Of a DNA stretch of 64,000 bases, positions 53,313-64,000 are shown piece after piece. The notes beneath the pieces are model-generated. The model saw only the letters and a program-made list of their open reading frames with translations, ran no database searches and had not been told where the DNA came from. Source of the stretch: Nematostella vectensis (Eukaryota > Cnidaria > Anthozoa > Actiniaria > Edwardsiidae); NCBI RefSeq assembly GCF_932526225.1, contig NC_064042.1, forward strand, positions 3,021,001 through 3,085,000. Direction: 5' to 3'. The position numbers were made by a program, and so were the translations under genes. Each line of letters opens with the position of its first letter. The stretch's first letter is position 1.

Positions 53313-56300
53313 CTTTTTGTAAAGTCTGTCCCCTACAACCTGTTCATTGTCTGTCTATCTTTTCTGTTCTTTTATTTTTACTCATGAATAAGGCATTTTG
53401 TTTGGGGGATGAGGCTATTACTCCAAAATAAAACTTGTCCAACTACTCATTGAAACGTCCACCCCTATGCCTTAAGGCCACTATCAGTATTCTCTCAACA
53501 ATCTCATTCTCGTTCTGTCCAACAGTAAGGCCCCAGATCACCTCATCAACACCATCACCTGTCTCCCTGGAGGAGGGACAAAGCAAAACGTTAAACTGTG
53601 TTGCCTCTGGAAATCCAACTCCAACCATAACATGGTACCATAATAATATACAAGTTCAACAGACAGCCTCAGTTACTACCTCCAACTATGAAATCACTAA
53701 TGCTGGCCGTGACAAGAAAGGAACCTATCGATGTGAAGCTAGAGTTATTGCAGGAAGCTTTGATTTTGTGGCTTCTGGCAGTATTGAAGTTAAAGTTGAA
53801 TGTGAGTACCACTTTTTGTAGCACTCTGTATAATTTGTTATTGAATTTTAGAATGAAAAAAATAAAGAACAATAGAACTATCATCCTCGGGGAAGCAAGT
53901 GCTGAGCGTAACGAACGCGAGCCTGAAGTGGACGAGCGCGCCACGGGGGAGAAAGGAGAAAAGGAAAGAAGAAAAAAACGCCCTGGGTAACTGCTCTGTA
54001 AAAGCTGGTATTAAAACTGTTCTCTAATCCAATTATTCATACGGTATCGTCATTTGAGGCTTGGATACCCTAGAAAATGCAAATTACTTGTTTATCACTT
54101 GAATGTTGTTGGCGTTGTTTGATAAGTGAGGCTCTTTCCAAACCCCGTGGGAAGTTCTGCAAAGACTCCTCTTTTCTCTAGGACCTTTTCTGCTGTAATT
54201 AGCTGCTTTTTTTTATATCTTTGACGTTAGGAAAGCTTTTAAGCGCTTCAGAGACAGCCTCCTATAAGTCGGCGGTCATTTTGTCTTTGAGGAACCGCGC
54301 CAGTTAGTCTATTACACAACAACACAACTGTGCATGTGCTCTGTGTCAATGACACTCGTGACAGCCGCGCAAAGGTTGGTCGTGTCTGCCGGATAATCAA
54401 GAAATGGATAACGGCATTCTATTGGCCTTGTTTTAATTAAATTAAAATGAGGCCAATAGGGAAACGGATTAGAGAACAGTTTTGATACCAGTTTTTACAG
54501 AGCAGCTGCCCAGGGCGTCTTTTCCCCTCTTTTCATTCTTCCTCTTTCTCCCCCCGTGGCACTCGTCTGGTGTTACGCTTGTTTACTCTCAGTAGGCCCT
54601 GGGTCCCCGAGGATGTAAAACTATAGTTTTTAAAAAAGGTATAATTTTACCTTTTTTAAAAAGGTATAATTTTTGTTCCTTAAATAGTAATTCCTTTTCA
54701 TGCAAAGTAGCTTGAAGGAAATGTCCCTTGCACTTTATAAATGTTGCCCTTGCTTGGTGATACCCCTGAACTCAAGGTCAAGGTAGATTGTATCACTAAC
54801 AGTTTGCTGATCACTAAGACAAAGTTCAAAAAAGTTAGAGAATCACTTTGCAAGAATCTCAGCTATAATTGAAACAAAATACAATGCTTGAGTTTTTTTG
54901 GCGTACTCTGTTTAATACTGGGGCATTTCTTTGAATGCTTATGTGAACCAGCAAGTACATTTGTGTTTTGAACTTATTGTCCTTAGTATTTCTTTAGGTT
55001 GAAAGCTTTACCTTATATTTGTAGGGGTATAGAATTCAGGATCTGTTTATAGAATTCAAGATATGGTATTGTTCTTCTTGATACTGTATGTTTCTAATTT
55101 TTAGCTCTTTCAGAATCCCCATCATGTTTATAGCTGAGTACCCCCCTCCCTCTGAAGGGATGTGATATTAGACATATTTAAGGCTAACATGTGTTTAATT
55201 TGTAGACAAACCAGTTGTTATAGAACTCACAGCAAACCAATCTGTGGCCAAGAGCGCTTCGTTTGTGGAGTTTTTCTGCAAGGCTGAGGGTGAACCGGCA
55301 GTATCAAGCTACTCCTGGTTTAAAGGTCAAACCACTGCAGTGTCGCCAATAGCCAATGACAATAGCAAGTATTTTATATCTGATGGCAGCAATGGTGAGA
55401 AGCGACTGCGGGTTAACACCCTACTGAAAGACGATGCTGGCTGGTACACCTGTGCTGCACGTAATTCAAGAGGGCTTGGACTTGGGAGCTCCACCTATCT
55501 TACTGTGCTTTGTGAGTTACTATAATTATGGTTGTTCTTACTGCTATAAGGGATATATACATATAGATACAGTACTATATGGAGAGCATTTAACAAAAAG
55601 GTCTGAGCCAAGCCACAAAAATTACCAATTTTTTAACCTATGAATTGTTTTCATGGTTAATGGAATTATTTATTTTTGTACATTTTAGTTGATTATTCAC
55701 AGTTTCAAAACAGTAAGCCATGGTTACCCAAAACCACATTGAATGCATCGGAATTGGCTGTATTTGCAACAATTTATATTTTATTTGGAAATTTCTCCAG
55801 ATTAATTTTTCCGTCACTGGTTATAAAAAATGTTATCTATTTGGCAACTATCTTATCTGTCTATGCTTAACACCATTTAAGGTATGTTAGCAAGTCTATT
55901 GAGATTGATTCGTGAACTAGATGGGAGTCCATTTATCATGTCCATTCTTGTGACCAGAGTGACCGCTATTTGCATTCATGTTATTTAAACAATAGTCAAC
56001 TTAATCTCTCTCTTTCAAATAATATGTTACATTTTACAATCGATGACCAGAATCACTTATGCTCGAAAACTATGTTCTTGAAACCGTCCATAATTGAAAG
56101 AAAAAAAAGAAAATTCATGTTTTTTTTAACAGTAAACTCTCTTGAAACCTCTCAAGTTGTAATCATGAAACACTCATGTCTCTACCGCCACTTTGAGCAT
56201 TTCCCTATCTGAAAGATATTCCTAGTTTTAATACTAGTTTTCTGATTTCAGATGCACCAGAAGTGATGGACATTACTTTCATTCCAAGTGTGACGGTAGA

Positions 56301-59300
56301 TGAGTATGATGATGTGACCCTGAGATGCATATCAGATGGTGGACCAATACCCTTTTTCACCTGGAGATTCAAAAATGAAAACAAGGTTTGGAATCTTTCT
56401 CTGTTTTATATTATGCTATTCTTTTTTAGTGGCAGTTGGGTGGGGGAAGAGGGGTGGTGGTAATTTCTATAGCTGTAGCAGGCCTGGAATGATTGGGGGG
56501 CGGCATGACACAGAAACATTTAGAAAACATTTGGGGGGCACAGCCATGCCCCTACTGGTCATTTCCTTATAACTTCCTTGAAAATATTGGGGGGGGGGCA
56601 TGTGCCCCCAGTGCCCCACCCCCTGCTACAGCCCTGATCTTCTATTTGGGTTATGTGGATGTGTGCTAATATACATGTACAAGATGTGGTGGGTAGCAGA
56701 GACTAGGGGGAGATTATTTGTAGATTTTACACAAAATAGTCTTCAACTATTTTTATATTTTTTCGAAAGCAGCTTAAGATTGAGCTTCTTGGCTTTTGGG
56801 AGTGCTAAGTTACCGGTTTTTGTCTCTTAGGTAATTCAAGGATCAGGGGACAGAGGAAGGGACTTGGTGGTGAGCCGGGCAAAGAAGGACGATGCTGGCA
56901 ACTACACATGTGTTGCAACTAACTCGCAGGGCGTCAACCAGCACTCAGAGCTGCTCTATGTTAAACGTATGTCTAAGTGTGTTCATGATTGATGCAAATA
57001 AGCTATCTTTTCTGTTGATTTTCTTGAAATGTATGATTGACTTGTGCATAGTCATTTTCTGGTAACACATAAATAAGAGAGCATCTCTTTTTGGAGTTCA
57101 CAGCCTCCAGCTTAACCTTTGTTTTGTTCTTTAGATGCTCCGACCATCACCACTCTATCCACTGGTGCGTTTGACAATGGTGTCGTGCTGAATCAGAGGG
57201 CTACGCTCACCTGTAGCGCAGATGGGTACCCCACTCCTACCTATGAGATCAAGAAGGATGCCACCACTGTTCATGGGCCAGGTGGAAATGGCGTCTATGT
57301 CATCAACTCTGTGAATTATGTAGATGAAGATGCTGAATGGTCATGCATCCCCAAGAATGAGAAAGGGCAGGGACCTACCAAAAGGATACGGATCACTGTC
57401 CAAGGTAAGAATGAGCCTGTACCATTATACCTAAATTATGTGAAAAACAAAAGCAAGCATAAAGCAACAAAATCTTCAGGCAACATACAGTACCCTAAAT
57501 CTGAATCAGATTCATGTTGATGGCCACAGTGATGTTTTTTCTGAAGTTGACACCAAAATATCACGGGTTGTGGTGCATCTAGGATTGCAAAACTATCTTT
57601 AGAAATAGAAAAGGAAAATAGGAAAGGAAAAAAACACCTTTTAAGAAATAGTTTTGAGTATTCTTAAAATCTGTCTACCACACATTCACAGTGCAGTAGG
57701 CTATCCAAAACTATCAGCATTCAGTCAAGTTAGTCCACAGGAGTGAACTAGATACTTTGGTTACTCTTATGTTAGGCTTTTCTCATTTTTAGTGGGTCCT
57801 GCATTTGTTACAAGTCTTCCTCCAAATGATGGCACCAAAACAGAGAACGAAACAAGTAACTACACATGTACCGCGGATGGCAAACCAGCACCAGACATAC
57901 TCTGGTTTGTCAATGGCCGCAATGTCACAGTTGACTCCCCAGAGCTTGGCAGAGTGACTGCACAGGGATCTGTGAGCCCTGCTAATGTCAAGCTGATTCG
58001 TGTAGAGAGTGTGCTGCATGTCATGTATTCATGGCTTCATGACGGGAACATCAGCTGTGTTGCTAGGAATCCTGCTGGCTCAGTACAACAGACTACGCTA
58101 CTACAAGTCAGATGTAAGTATAGTAAAGTCATTATGTAACAGTCACCCATTACAACATGTTATGCTACTACAGGTCGGATGTATGTACATTAGAGCCATT
58201 GGATAACCGGCCTCATTACAATAAAATGCTATGCTACTACAAGCCAGATGTCTGAAGTCTGATGAGAAAACAGTTTATACTTTCTCAAAGAAAGAAAACT
58301 CTTACTCCAAAACTTAAAAGCATAAAAAGCAGTCAAATAACATAGATAGTATAACAGGGGTATCTGACCTGTTTAAGTAAGTAACTACCTGTTGTAGGGT
58401 CAACACATACTATTCCCAAATATTTTCCCCATTTGATCATGGTTCACTGCTCACCAATGTCATTCCTCTTTTTTTTGGCAGACTGCCCTGTTGTTAAGAC
58501 TTATGCTGATCACCCAAAGAATGTGACCCTCGATGAAGGTGGTGATGCTACATTTTCCTGCAGAACCATTGGCAACCCAGTCACGGACTACGTAGAGTGG
58601 TACTTTAATGAGGTTAAGATACCTGACAGCCGTGGGAACTCCTTCACTCGTCGTAATGTAGGTGGACGTGACGCAGGCCTGTACTCATGCCGTGGCTTCA
58701 GCACCCTTTGCAATAGGGGAGGGCCTCTCTTTGGAGCACACTTGTTCATCAAGAGTAAGTTCTATGTTATTTCAAGTAGGGTAGTTCTTTTTGAAATAAA
58801 CCCAAGTACCTAAAAAGCTAAATAAAAGTCTTGATATAATGGCAATAGTGATAATATAGCCTAAGCAATGTACAATTATAGTAGTTCATTTTTAAGGATT
58901 CATGGTAAGGTTGTGTTTATTTTGCTTGTTTTTTCCTTCTATAGCTGGCCCCAGGATAACATTCTACCCTAAAGTCACCCGTGCTAATGAAACTGGATCA
59001 GCCCTGCTCTACTGCCGTGTCACAGGAGTTCCCGAACCTGTGGTCACATGGTACAAGGAGGGGAATGCCACTCTGTTACATACCGGCAAGGAATTCTTGG
59101 TTGGTAACCTGACTTACCAAGATAGTGGAAATTACATTTGCCAAGCAGTTAATTCTGAAGCTACGGATAGAGCAACATTAGAATTGGTTGTCCAAGGTAT
59201 GTATCAAGGATTTTGCCTATTTCATCCTGTAGCTAAATGACTAAAGAATATAATAGTGATCAAAGGCAAAAAAGTCTAAAGTTCTAATGTATGACGGCAA

Positions 59301-62300
59301 CAAGTTTGCTGGTAAACTGTTTTCCAGGAGTTTCAATATAAGAGGGGGCCAAAACTTTTTTAGAGGGGGGGGGGGGGGGCACTGAAAATAAGGTTGCCAT
59401 GGCCCACTCGATCCACCCATGATTCCTACTGATGTATATTCATCTAATTCCAAGAAATATTGGTTCTATCAGTGCTCACACCTGAACTCATTCCCATCTA
59501 GTTGTACCTGTCATTACCACCGACAAGCCCACAGACACAGATATCGCAGGAGAGGCGGGCAAGGTCTCGTCCATCCGCTGCTCAGCAAGATCAGAGCCAC
59601 CAGCTGAGTACTGGTGGACGCGGGGTAGCGACAGGATCCCCCTCACGGGTAGCTCCCCCCGGGTCAGGTCCATTAACGACGAGGGCAACTCGCGCACCCT
59701 GATGATTGAGGTGGCGTCTTTTGGGGAGACGTACTACTGTCATGCTAGGAACATCATGGGCAGAGATATCCAGAAGTATGTCATCAGGGAAAAAGGTTAG
59801 TGATTTGGGACTCAGTTATGATACATGTTTGTGGCTGAAATCTAGAGCTCTGTATCATAGCACAGATTTAAATGGTCGTTGGGCGCCTACAATCCTGAAT
59901 TTTGAACAAATATCAAGATTGACACGCTCATGTTGATAACTTGTCTCCAAAAATGTAATAATGATTCAGGAATAATGGACCGCGTATGCTTTTTTTATTC
60001 TACACCGAGGGGGGAGGGAAGATGTTAGCCACCAAAAGGGGGGGGGGGGGGGGCTCCGATAAAAAACGGCCCTCTAAAGGGTGGGCTCTGAATTTTTTAG
60101 GAGCCATACTTTTCATGTCTGTTCATTCCAAAATCGTTACGAGGGTAAAAAGCTACATCTGTCCCTGTGTTAGACTCTAAAATAATGATGAACCTGACTG
60201 GATCATCAACTCAGACAAGGAGGGCGACTTTGCAGTATTCATTTTCCAGATTTAAGGCCTTTTTTGTTTATTAAGGTTGTGAGGGGGGGGGGTCCAAAAA
60301 TTTTGGGGTTCTGAAAGGGGGGGCCCCGAAAAAAATCTTACAGTGAAAGGAGGCTCCGAAATTTTAAGGTGTCTTGAGTAGAAATCTTCTTCCCCCCCCC
60401 CCCTCCCCGCCTCGGTGTATTTGATAAACACTCCCTAAAATGTTGGGAAGGTATTCGTAAAGTTAATTAGCGGGAGCCAGGAAGTCAGTTTTATTATCAA
60501 AGTTGTGCCACAGAGGACATAGAATATTCAAAATATTCATCACTTAGCTGCACTTATTTCGCAGTAACTTATTTCCTAATTCCCATACCTATACCCCATA
60601 CCTATACCTAAAACCCTGGAAAACGCGCAATTGCAGATAGAGAGAGAAGACACAATTTCTTACAATGGCTATAGGTTCCTTGTATTACGGACTTATTTTC
60701 AAAACACAAATAACGTGAGGCCGAAGTGCACCTAACCAGTTTTTGGCTTTTTATGATAATTTTTCCTTGATCATCATTGCTCTGTGTATCAGTTCAGGGA
60801 CGAAAAGCTCAAATTTCAATGATATTTTACAAAAAGTCATTAATTTAAAAAAAGTCGCACTTGATATTTTGTTTGCTATAAGTTACTAAGTACTCAGAGA
60901 AATTCTCCGCCTTATTCGATGTGAAATGGGCTTATTTGAAGCGTCACGTCATGTTTTTCCGTCACGTCACACCCCTACAGGGCCACCAGACGCACCCATA
61001 GACATCCGAGTGGTTGGTGTACAAGTCCCAAATATGAGGACGGTGGATGTTAACATCACATGGACCCCAGGCTACAGTGGTGGCTTCCCCCAGCAGTTCA
61101 CCGTCCACCACAAGCGGGCTACTGCAGGGGAGTACATCAGCACTGTTCCCGACCCGGGGAACAGCTGGACAGTCAGCAACCTGCAGCCTTTTACAGCATA
61201 CAACTTCATGGTGCAGTCGCAGAATGTGCGTGGTCTCAGCCCTAATTCTGCCGTACTCACCTACATCACGCCACGTGAGTGTATAATGGGTAGACGTGAA
61301 ATAGGGTAGGGGAGCAGTGTACACAGTATGGGGTGGGGGGGGGGGGGAGGTGCAGTGTTTGTTTGCGTTGGGGGTGGGGGGGTGGGGGGGGGTGAGTTAA
61401 GCTCACTCAGCGGCATTGTCACCAGTTTACTTCCGGAGGGCCGACGGAAACCTCAACCGACAAGAGACAAAAGAATCTATTAGAATCTACGCTATTAAAC
61501 AGGCCATCCGCGTAATCGACATAGTCACATCCTCAAAAAAAACTACCAAAAAACACACTGCTTTTACAATTTCGAAATATCTTTCGCGTTTTCCGTTAAA
61601 AATCATCGGAGATTGTTGCGTAATCGACATAGTCACATCCTCAAAAAAAACTACCAAAAAACACACTGCTTTTACAATTTCGAAATATCTTTCGCGTTTT
61701 CCGTTAAAAATCATCGGAGATTGTTGCGTAATCACTCGGAAGTAAACTGGTGACAGTGCGGCTTTAAATATGCTGTCCTTGCCTCTTTTCCACAAGAGTT
61801 CCCTCAGTCTGTGTATTGTATTTATTCATTATTGTTTTTTACAGGGTCGACGTTACCACCCGCTCGAGGGACATGTAAGTATTTTCCTTTTTCAATTGTG
61901 CGTGATAATACTGTAACAATAACTTAAAGTTAAATGTTGAGTCCTCTGCCTCCCCACAATCTCATAATCTTGCTATTTGTAGTCACAGTTGTCCGTAATC
62001 CTGACGATGCCACCCAAGTGTTCCTTTCGTGGACGGTTAACGAGAACGTCACTGCGACCTACATCCAGTACCGCGAGGAGGTCCCAGCGAACGCACGCAG
62101 ACGCCGCGACCTGGACGCGTCTAACCGCGAAAACCTCGACTTTGTGCCAGACCCAGACGACTTTCTCTACGATGACCAGTTCAGCGATTTCGACCTCCTC
62201 AGCGATCTTCCCATCTCCCGCCAGCGGCGAGCGGATGATGCGCAGGTTAGCTATGGCCGCTGGGTCGACGTACAAGGGGCTCAGGGCTTGTCACCGAACG

Positions 62301-63767
62301 ACACTGAGTTTACGGTGGTCAACCTGGACGCTTCTAAGGTCTACCAGTTCCGTGTCATCTTCCTGTACCCCGGTGAGACCATGGCAGATATCACAGATGA
62401 GATGTGGCTTGAGTCTCCGAAAAGTAAGTACCCGCTGAATCAAACATCCATTAGACTGCTTCTCACTAAAACGCTAGTGCAACGCAGGTTATTTTCCGAT
62501 TTTCGATGGGGCAAGCGCAAGAGAACGCAACTGAATTTTTTGCGCTTGTGTTTGACCAGTTTACACTTGCTTTGCGTTTGCGTCAGTACTTGCTTCCTTG
62601 TGAGAACCAAGGAAAAGATACAGTATATGTGTTTTTTTTTTCTCATTATGCGGATGGACACAGAAATGTCTCACTAGAATCCAAGCACAAACGCCAGCAA
62701 CACAATGCACCTGCGTTCCAGTGAGTCAAAACCATTTACCTTGAGATTCGGTACTTTGAATTTACGCTCAGAAAACATGAGTATTTTCCAGTCGCGGTCA
62801 AATGGAAAGACATCTGTCGCTGACAAGTTTTTCACGTTCATTATTCTGGTTCAAAATCATGACTTTTTCAGTGTTATGCATTATCGTTTCGTGGGAGGAT
62901 ATACATGTTCGCGCCTGCTAATAGCCTTGTTTTGTTGTAGTTGTGCCATTACCGGTGCCAGGTAAGCGGTCAGGCGGGCTGTCCACGGATGAGCTGATCG
63001 CCATCATTGGCGGGTGCGGAGGGGTACTGCTCATCCTTCTCGTTATCTTGGGGCTCTGCTGCATCAAGAGGCGCAAGAAGCCTTATGGAGGTGAGCATTT
63101 AACTATCCAGTCTCGTAGCCGCTCGTTGCGTGACAAGTGTCACCTCACGTCCGCTTGTTTCGTGACAGACGACCTTGCCGCTCGCCGCTCTTTACGTGAC
63201 AAATGTCACGATACGGCCGCTCTTTGCGTGACAGATGTCACGACACGGCCGCTTTTTGCGTGACACATATCATGACACGGCCGCTCTACGTGACAGACGT
63301 CACGACACATCTGCTCTTTGTAATTCTAACTCGTGCTCTGTTATCTCCTCAGCTGGCTCTGTGGAAATGTCTCAGGCCAGGTAAGTTCTCGTCTAGCCTT
63401 AGCTCTAGTCCAGACATTAATTACACAACTCTCCCATATTTCTCACATTACGCCGAGCCTGTCGCTATTTACGGACTGAGCGAACAAATCTTTCCTTAAA
63501 TCCCAGTCCATATACCTTTTGTATTTATATAAACTCATACCATATCTATTGCCTATCAGCGGGTTGAACGCATACCCGAGCTATGCGGCGGGTGGCCCGG
63601 ACATCGCCCGAGTCAATAACGATATCCATCGTAGCTACGCTGGTGAGGACGTAGAAGACGACCCATTCATCGAGGCGCACATCGCAACTCTGCAAGCTGT
63701 GGACGGCAAAAAGAAGAAAAAGCCCGAACCCCCGGTGAATTACGGCTACGCTTCACAAGGTGACTAG
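50577..63767 (+). CDS. Ig/FN3 transmembrane adhesion receptor (9 Ig, 2 FN3)
   Basis: Seventeen exons: 50577-50637, 52872-53225, 53526-53801, 55206-55511, 56252-56385, 56831-56966, 57135-57404, 57793-58113, 58482-58754, 58945-59196, 59502-59795, 60981-61274, 61845-61874, 61983-62423, 62941-63090, 63353-63380 and 63560-63767. All phases agree; 1275 residues. Signal peptide 1-20; Ig domains of about 90 residues from 21 to 892; FN3 at 893-990 and 1001-1147; membrane segment LIAIIGGCGGVLLILLVILG near 1166-1185; basic stop KRRKK; about 85-residue cytoplasmic tail. Most Ig domains are single phase-1 exons. The layout resembles nephrin/echinoid/contactin-type cell adhesion molecules. Ig1 lacks the first canonical cysteine. 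FN3-2 holds an acidic insert between two furin-like sites (RRRR, RQRR). Membrane adhesion is inferred from domains. Confidence 0.88.
53279..53313. repeat. GTCT tetranucleotide microsatellite
   Basis: About eight copies of gtct in the intron after the first Ig exon. Confidence 0.9.
53881..54616. mobile_element. Foldback element with ~150-bp inverted arms
   Basis: Left arm begins catcctcggggaagcaag and the right arm ends ggtccccgaggatg; homology continues inward through cgccctgggtaactgctctg and its complement to ctctaatcc. Lies in the intron between exons 53801 and 55206 of the receptor. Non-coding. Confidence 0.8.
56470..56636. mobile_element. MITE, CAGGGC family, in receptor intron
   Basis: Left gctgtagcaggcctgg, right ccccctgctacagccctg; inner poly-G tracts as in 2518-2689. 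Lies in the intron that splits Ig4. Confidence 0.7.
60001..60419. mobile_element. MITE with TACACCGAGG ends
   Basis: Starts tacaccgaggggggaggg and ends ccctccccgcctcggtgta. G-rich repeats inside (ctccgataaaaa, gggctctgaa). Lies in the 1.2-kb intron before the first FN3 exon. A similar inner phrase occurs near 48850. Confidence 0.75.
61409..61763. mobile_element. TTAA-family MITE with internal duplication
   Basis: Begins agcggcattgtcaccagttt and ends ggtgacagtgcggct. A 108-bp segment is duplicated in tandem (61511-61618 and 61619-61726). Only the right flank keeps TTAA. Lies in a receptor intron. Confidence 0.85.
63110..63330. repeat. Palindromic ~35-bp tandem repeat in receptor intron
   Basis: Five or six diverged copies of a unit with gtgacagatgtcac-type dyads joined by gacacggccgctcttt. 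Lies between the membrane exon and the next cytoplasmic exon. Confidence 0.75.
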
Positions 63768-64000
63768 ATAGGGCGTGTCCCTTTTGACCACCCCAGAATA
63801 TAGTGGTACCCTGTGGTGTCATTGCTCGTCTATTAACGAAATAGGGCGTGTCCCTTTTGACCACCCCCAGAATATAGTGGTACCCTGTGGTGTCATTGCT
63901 CGTCTATTAACGAGATAGGGCGTGTCCCTTTTGACCACCCCCAGAATATAGTGGTACCCTGTGGTGTCATTGCTCGTCTATTAGGGCGTGTCCCTTTTAA
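63768..64000. repeat. 73-74-bp tandem repeat after the receptor stop
   Basis: Units beginning tagggcgtgtcccttttgac recur at about 63770, 63842 and 63915, with a partial at 63982; the array runs off the window. It begins immediately after the stop, so it forms the start of the 3' UTR. Confidence 0.85.

Noticed and set aside
61487-61795. Repeated peptide on both strands near 61.5-61.8 kb
   Set aside because: Comes from the 108-bp duplication in a MITE; no gene evidence.

Overview
The window looks like metazoan nuclear DNA, most likely a cnidarian (anthozoan-like). This is inferred from small spliced exons with GT/AG borders, a boule-type germline RNA-binding protein, a 9-Ig/2-FN3 adhesion receptor, and a dense mix of Ginger-like, TTAA-target, Penelope-like and non-LTR elements with many MITEs. 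No bacterial, organellar, tRNA or rRNA features were seen. Exon borders were read by eye and are approximate where stated.

Layout. (1) 1-7175: a decayed Ginger-like DNA transposon with an integrase in several frames, an intact Ulp1-type protease frame and a broken OTU protease frame. It is flanked by inverted arrays of a 129-bp unit; the left array is cut by the window edge. (2) 7356-14548 and 42835-48503: two direct copies of a segmental duplication. Each carries an intact-looking boule-like gene (8163-11557 and 43602-47297). Copy A also holds a reverse-oriented non-LTR retrotransposon. (3) 14549-40760: a 26-kb composite between the copies. Its ends are long inverted arms (14549-16671 and 37492-40760) with extreme strand-asymmetric composition. 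Nested inside is an 18.3-kb element (19032-37324) with 19-bp perfect terminal inverted repeats and TTAA target duplications. (4) 40892-41451: a small three-exon gene of unknown function with a duplicated promoter-like block upstream. (5) 50577-63767: a complete 17-exon gene for a type I membrane protein (signal peptide, nine Ig domains, two FN3 domains, one membrane segment).

The 18.3-kb TTAA element is the most unusual object. Two recombinase-like genes start about 220-230 bp inside opposite ends and point inward: a CXC plus DDE integrase gene at the left, and a DDE transposase-like gene of another family at the right. Between them lie a SAM/UBX-like/HECT-like ubiquitin-ligase gene broken by one in-frame TGA, and a single-exon gene for a protein with the cysteine-rich ballast domain known from the P2X7 receptor C-terminus. 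Short MITEs nearby share its termini and TTAA targets. A Penelope-like fragment in one integrase intron carries a recognisable hammerhead ribozyme.

The two host genes that look most alive are the boule-like pair and the adhesion receptor. Their introns contain several MITEs but their reading frames are continuous.
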